DNA from: Cordia subcordata
Lineage: Eukaryota > Streptophyta > Magnoliopsida > Boraginales > Cordiaceae
Reading direction: 5' to 3'
DNA: 64,000 nucleotides
Assembly: GCA_028554755.1 (NCBI GenBank)
Contig: JAPTOF010000010.1
Location: 2,836,001 to 2,900,000 of the forward strand
The notes under the pieces were generated by a model. The model saw only the letters and a program-made list of their open reading frames with translations. It searched no databases and had not been told where the DNA came from. How positions within the stretch are numbered: position 1 is the first letter of the stretch; each line of letters begins with the position of its first letter. This document shows positions 59,300 through 64,000 of the stretch, piece by piece. The translations under genes were made by a program, and so were the position numbers.

Positions 59300-59309
59300 T
59301 TTATATATA
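59300..59309 (-). promoter_or_regulatory. TATA box candidate of the OBERON-like gene
   Basis: On the minus strand TATATATAAA lies about 20-30 bp upstream of a leader-like sequence (GTTTTCTTAGGGTTTCTGAA). The position is plausible but a transcript start is not proven. Confidence 0.4.
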
Positions 59310-60185
59310 TGTAATGTGTGTTAATTTCTAGTATTTTCAAAACTCGAATATTTTTTAGGAGTGTATACAGACAATTTGGACGGTTTAATTATTAATTTTT
59401 TACCAAATTGGTTGGCAGGCAATAATACTAAGTATAATTTTTAAAAATTGTTATATTGTTATATATATATATATATATATATTACTTAATTAATAATTCG
59501 CCTTAGTTATAATTTTTAAAAATTAAAACCATAATAGACCGAACCACCGTAAAACATACAATCTACACAAGCCAAAAAGGTTTGTTCTATTTTACGTTCC
59601 CGTAGACTTTCCTTTATTATTAAAAGAAAAATATGCAGTGCCTTAAACTTTTATATTGAAATCAAAATGTAATTTTAAAATTTTATAGTATTGTTTTGTT
59701 AATATGAAATTTTACAATAGATATAAGTTAATAAGGTTACTGATATTGGTAGCGTCAACTTGTTAACGGGAACACCATTAAAATATATATCGATTCTAAA
59801 ATTTCAATACACAATTTAAACAAAAATTAAACCATATAAAATCTCACCTGCTTTGACCCCTAATTTGTTATAGATGATAAATGTAGATATTAGGGTTGAA
59901 AAGAAAACAAGAAAAGACATTCGGCACAAAGTATAAATACCTTAACAAGAAAATCAATTTTTAGTGCAACCAATGAATACAAACACGTCCCACTTGCAAA
60001 AATATAGAGAAATTGGCAAAACGAAGTATTTTAAAGTAAATTTGGATAGTCTTGTGTTTTTTTCCCAGCAAAAGGAGCATTTATACTCCCTTGATGTCCT
60101 AATCCTAATAAAAAATAAATAAATAAACCCTACTTCCAATTAGGCTAATCTAAGTCTAATCCAGATTGGGCTAGCTTCATAGTAT

Positions 60186-60452
60186 AACTTCATGGCCTAG
60201 TCATTGGAGTTTTCTAATTTCATAAATTGTCCATGAAACACTTTGCCCCAACTTCATCACTTGGCCTTGGGATTTTTCCGCTTTAATGAATTAGTCATAG
60301 AATACTTTATTGCAAGTTCATAGCCTCGTCATGAGAATTTTTTACTTTCATGAACTAGTCATGAAACACTCTACCAGGGAGTTTTTCAACTTCATAGCCT
60401 GGTTATGAAAATTTTCTACATTCATTGGTTGGTCATGGAATTCTCTATTGCT
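60186..60452. repeat. degenerate tandem repeat, about 64-bp unit, four copies
   Basis: Units begin AACTTCATGG (60186), AACTTCATCA (60250), AAGTTCATAG (60314) and AACTTCATAG (60389). Each continues with ...TAGTCAT..., a T-rich middle and ...CATGAA.TAGTCATGAAACAC. The last unit is preceded by an 11-base insertion. The open frame overlapping it (60405-60752) is not recognised. Confidence 0.65.
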
Positions 60453-60824
60453 ACAAATCTAGCAAGCACCTCATACCGTACCTTCAAAGAAGGCCACATG
60501 CCTAGCATAAAAAACCAAGGTCAACCACTTTTTCAGCTCCCACGGTTGTCTTGGAATTGTCTTCCAACAAGGGTCTTCAAAAGCTTTTCTTTACCAAGCA
60601 GCTCAAATAGCTTTGAGTCATTTGGTCTACCACTTTGTAACCCGCTCAATTGGAAGTGTAAGGTCCTCGTCCGTACGAGGTCCTCCTTCAAGCCCATTGT
60701 CGTGGTGATTCTTGCTTGTAGAACCTATTGTATATCTCGAATCTTGTATTAATTTGACTTAAAAGGATATCAACTGAATTAGATCATACTAGTTCATATG
60801 TTTGTCTCAAAATTAAATGGCGTC

Positions 60825-61445
60825 AAACTCAAGTATTTCAGGATAAAACCCTAACTAGCCAACTACCTATTCAACTTGAACTTTACCTAGGTTATGTAAT
60901 GCTCAGGATTTTATGACATAGTCAAAATTAACATTAAAATTTTGTCGGGTATTATTTTGTTAATATAAAATTTTAAAATAGATATCTACGTTAACAAGGT
61001 CAGAGATATGGATAAGGTCGATCCAACAAGTGTATTTCGAATCTTGTATTAGATTTGACTCTCATGAATTTATGTGTTTGTCTTTGAATTAATAGACACC
61101 GAATCTAAGTATTTTAGGATAAGGTTCTAACTGGTTAACTATTTATTCGGCTCGAATTCTACCTAGGTGCATAATCTTATCAAATCATCCTTTAGCCTTT
61201 GGTCTTATCCAACCACCACTCTTACTTCATTTATAGATACTGGGTAAATTCAGGTTTTTAAATAGTGCCTATTTCCATATTGGCTCTCTCGCTTGGCTTA
61301 CTCAATCTATAATTGAATTCAAAGTTAGGGGATGTTGATAGGTACGACATCGGTGTTGTAAAGATAACCTAGGCGATTTCAAAATCAGAGAATTTAATAG
61401 GCACAACATCGGCATTCCAAGGGTAACCCAACCTTTTCCCTCAAC
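60825..61445. repeat. diverged direct repeats, probably transposon remnants
   Basis: AAGTATTTCAGGATAAAACC...CTACCTATTCAACTTGAAC (60830-60890) recurs as AAGTATTTTAGGATAAGGTT...CTATTTATTCGGCTCGAAT (61105-61160). At 61325-61445 a unit of about 62 bp containing TAGGTACGACATCGGTGTT is repeated as TAGGCACAACATCGGCATT. A further phrase (TATTTTGTTAATATAAAATT, 60948) also occurs at 59690. Confidence 0.5.
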
Positions 61446-62782
61446 CTAGTCAAGTTAGGCGTGCCACGTTGGACCTAACATCTCAACTAATAATCTAAGC
61501 ATTATCAATTACCGTTTACATTTCTCAAAGATCTGTATGACTTTTGCGAAGGACTTTAAAGCTCAGTTCAAAGTACGGATTAAAAGTTATTTCAGAATTT
61601 TTTATTAAGTAAAGGTAATTTCGTCAAAGTTAAAAAAGTCAAAAAGGTTTTTTTTTTTGACTAATTTAGAAAGTTGATATATCATATTTTGTTTGATTCG
61701 AAAAAAAAAAGGTTAGAAAATGTGAATTGAGTTGGAGAAAAATAAGGAGGCACAATGGCACCTATGCATGGAATTATCATTCAAGACAGAATGCTTTGGA
61801 ATAGTTGTTTTTTTTTTTTTTCCTTTTGTTTAGTTATATACATAATAAAAGGAAGAATGGAAAGTCTAATTTATTTTATGTGCTTAGTAAAATATTTTCA
61901 CAAACTAAAGTAGAATAAAATTCAATTCAAACGATCACCAATTTATGTATAATAATTAAATTTTTTGTACACCTTTAAAAATGATATATTCAGTATTATA
62001 TAATAAATCTATAAATTTTGTGGAACATAAATACTAAAAAGCTATTATCTAGTGAAACAATATCAATATATAGCTAGACAATTCAAGAAAAGAAGAAGTT
62101 AAATATTTAAAAGAAACTTGATCAATATTTCTTTATAATATTAATATAAATACAAATAACCTTGCCAATCTTTTGATCAACAATAATATGTAGTACTACT
62201 TATTTTATCATTTTTAATTTTAGCACCATATTTTGATATGTCGTTATTTTATCATAATAGAGAGAGAAAAATTAACTAGTCACTAAAAGACACATGTATT
62301 TTTAAATTTTGAATTTTTATTTTCTTAAATTTTAAATTTTAAATTTTAAAATTTTAGTTTTTAAAATTTTAAGCTTTATTTTTAATCTTTTTATTTTTTC
62401 AATTTTTATTTTTTATGCAAACTTTGAAACAGTAAATGAAAGATAATTTATTTTTTCAATTTCCATTATAATTTTATCTTTTCTATTAGGTTGGAAAACC
62501 CATTTCTTAAGTTGAGACAAAGAATGAGTTTTTCAACTTTTCTTTAAAAAAAGTTATTTATTGTATTAAATTAAAAAATGAGAATTAAAAATTGGAATAA
62601 TCATTTTTTTCCTGACCATGCCAAAAAAAACTCCTATTACCAGGCCATGAAATTATAATACGAAGCTATGTGACTATGGATTGGCCTTAGATTAGCCCAT
62701 ACCGACAGAGCAAAAGCCATAGTAGCAGAAGCTCACACACATACACACACAATAAATCACAAATAATCCTCACACCTTAACA

Positions 62783-64000
62783 ATGGCAGCAGCAAAAGGA
62801 GCATGCCTCAATCACGTCTCACGAGAATCTTCAGACATCAAACGCCTTGCCCAATTCTATATAGAGGTTTATATACACATCTATCTATATGTATATGCGT
62901 ATTTTACATGTGTAACATACGTCTATATTGCATTTTTCTTGACGTTTAACGTTTGCAGACATTTGGGTTTGAGCAAATAGAAGCTCCAAAATTCGAATTT
63001 GATGTGATATGGTTGAGATTAGCTCCATCATTTTACCTTCACCTCATTGAAAGGGAACCCACCTCGAAGCTTCCGGAAGGTCCCTGGTCTGCCACGTCAG
63101 CTGTTGCTGATCCTCAGAATTTGCCCAGAGGTCACCATATCTGCTTCTCTGTCTCCAATTTCAACTCCTTCGTTGATACTCTTAAGGTATTCTTCTATGT
63201 AACTGGAATTTCATGTATAGACTATCTTTTGTTTGATTTTATTTCAAGTTCTTTTTGTTTCTTGTCATTAATGTTGGTTTTTGTGCTTCCATGTGTATGT
63301 GCTTGTTTGGATTCGCTTTTTAAGAAAAGTCTTTTTGAAAAAGATTCACCGGAGAAAAGCTCATTGAAGAGTTTCAGCTTTTCTTGAAAGTTAATCTAGA
63401 CACTACTGTAAAAAAAAGATTGTTTTTTTGGGGAAAAAGAAAACCAATCTAAGCGAGCCCTTTATATGCATGCTTGTATAGTGTTTCATTGATTGGTAAT
63501 TCTTTTTTCAGTAGTTTCTGGATTCTGCATATAGAGGTGAGCAATTTTCTATGTTGATGTGTTTCTGAGTGAAATCTTAGCGTAGTTATATGAGTTTCCA
63601 TGATAATTAATAATCCTGTGTGGGTTATATGAATATGGTGCAAGACTTTTTCTGCTGATACTGGAGACCGTGGACCACATTCTTTCGAGAGCTGGGATTA
63701 TTAGATTTCTCGGCAAAATAGAAGTGTTTTTCCCATCCCTTCCTGTTTTTGCTCTCTAACATTAAACGTGTGGCTTAAGGTTTTGCTATTGTTACTCGTA
63801 GATCGTCAATTAGTGATCTGTACCACTTCTGCAAAACACACATCCATAAATTTGTGTGTATTTCCAAACATTGTTGATTGGTGTGTGGCTGATTGCTGCA
63901 AGTAACGATAGTCCTTAATGAAGAATAACATGAAAACAAAGAGTTTCCTGAATAGAATGCTAGGATTGAGAACATATTCCACGGTCTGCAGTAGTTGCAC
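62783..64000 (+). CDS. glyoxalase I / VOC superfamily protein, 5' part (runs off window)
   Basis: The first two exons are present: 62783-62866 and 62959-63186, separated by a 92-bp intron, both phase 0. They encode 104 residues (MAAAKGACLNHVSRESSDIK ... FNSFVDTLK). The CLNHVSRES start places a His at the usual first metal-ligand position of the vicinal-oxygen-chelate fold, and GHHICFSVSNFNSFVDTL matches the start of the second half. It resembles plant glyoxalase I-like proteins of about 165-190 residues that lack a transit peptide. Known members detoxify methylglyoxal or have lost that activity; which applies cannot be judged without the C-terminal half. The second intron exceeds 813 bp and extends past the window. 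It contains a MITE. Confidence 0.85.
63301..63458. mobile_element. MITE in intron 2 of the VOC gene
   Basis: The left end GCTTGTTTGGATTCGCTTTT pairs with the right end (reverse complement GCTCGCTTAGATTGGTTTTC). The interior shows complementary AAAAGC and GCTTTT tracts. It belongs with the elements at 32001 and 47392 by its ends. Confidence 0.55.

Larger units (their letters stand above)
59310..62782. other. intergenic region rich in old repeats
   Basis: No gene was recognised. It holds a TA tract (59459-59480), a 64-bp degenerate tandem array (60186-60452), repeated blocks around 59655, 60830, 60935 and 61100, a diverged tandem pair at 61320-61445, and very AT-rich sequence from 61.6 to 62.6 kb with TTTTAAATTTT runs. 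Together these look like remnants of transposons. Confidence 0.5.

Noticed and set aside
1..64000. Organellar DNA insertions, rRNA genes, or a clustered metabolic pathway
   Set aside because: No plastid, mitochondrial or rRNA sequence was recognised, and the neighbouring genes belong to unrelated processes.

Overview
The window is nuclear DNA of a flowering plant, almost certainly a eudicot. Its genes have short GT-AG introns in an AT-rich background and encode plant-specific families: a GPI-type lipid-transfer protein, an FCS-like zinc finger (FLZ) protein, a DUF1677 protein and an OBERON-like protein. Its repeats are plant Ty1/copia elements with a tRNA-iMet primer site, MITEs, SINE-like pieces, Helitron-type ends and a TRIM. 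The species cannot be named from this sequence. No bacterial-type operon, CRISPR array, rRNA or convincing tRNA gene is present.

Layout. Positions 1-7605 are a nest of two Ty1/copia retrotransposons. A minus-strand SIRE/Maximus-like element (5' LTR 1661-2962, broken gag to its left) lies inside the gag gene of an older plus-strand copia element, whose gag tail, broken pol and 402-bp 3' LTR fill 2963-7605. Then come ten protein genes: GPI-anchored nsLTP (8083-8887, +), CDC73/parafibromin of the Paf1 complex (11567-13371, -), a RimJ/RimL-type GNAT acetyltransferase (16609-17127, +), an FLZ protein (23553-24683, +), a DUF1677 protein (35836-36231, +), a single-pass membrane protein resembling plant proteins labelled ERG2/sigma-1-receptor-like (41259-42849, +), an unrecognised conserved-looking six-exon gene (44505-48775, +), a GC-rich HSP20-like single-exon gene (50153-50731, +), an OBERON-like zinc-finger/coiled-coil gene (53144-56256, -, with a long 5' leader intron region to about 59.3 kb), and the first two exons of a glyoxalase/VOC-family gene that runs off the right edge (62783-64000, +). 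Exon junctions were set by hand from GT-AG sites and reading phase; in all eight multi-exon or partial models the joined length is a multiple of three.

The genes do not form a pathway; they are independent transcription units, as expected on a plant chromosome arm. The gene-poor stretches (17.1-23.5 kb, 24.7-35.8 kb, 36.2-41.2 kb, 59.3-62.8 kb) are AT-rich and hold degenerate tandem repeats, MITEs, SINE-like pieces, Helitron-type ends, a 391-bp foldback element and simple repeats.

I did not find a clearly new biological system. The structures most worth checking are the three-LTR TRIM in the leader intron of the OBERON-like gene, the long hairpin at 39.14-39.53 kb, the nested copia insertion with separate gag and pol frames, a 28-bp out-of-frame duplication in the tail of the HSP20-like protein, an in-frame 30-bp minisatellite, a NAGNAG acceptor, and a set of related MITEs in or near gene introns.
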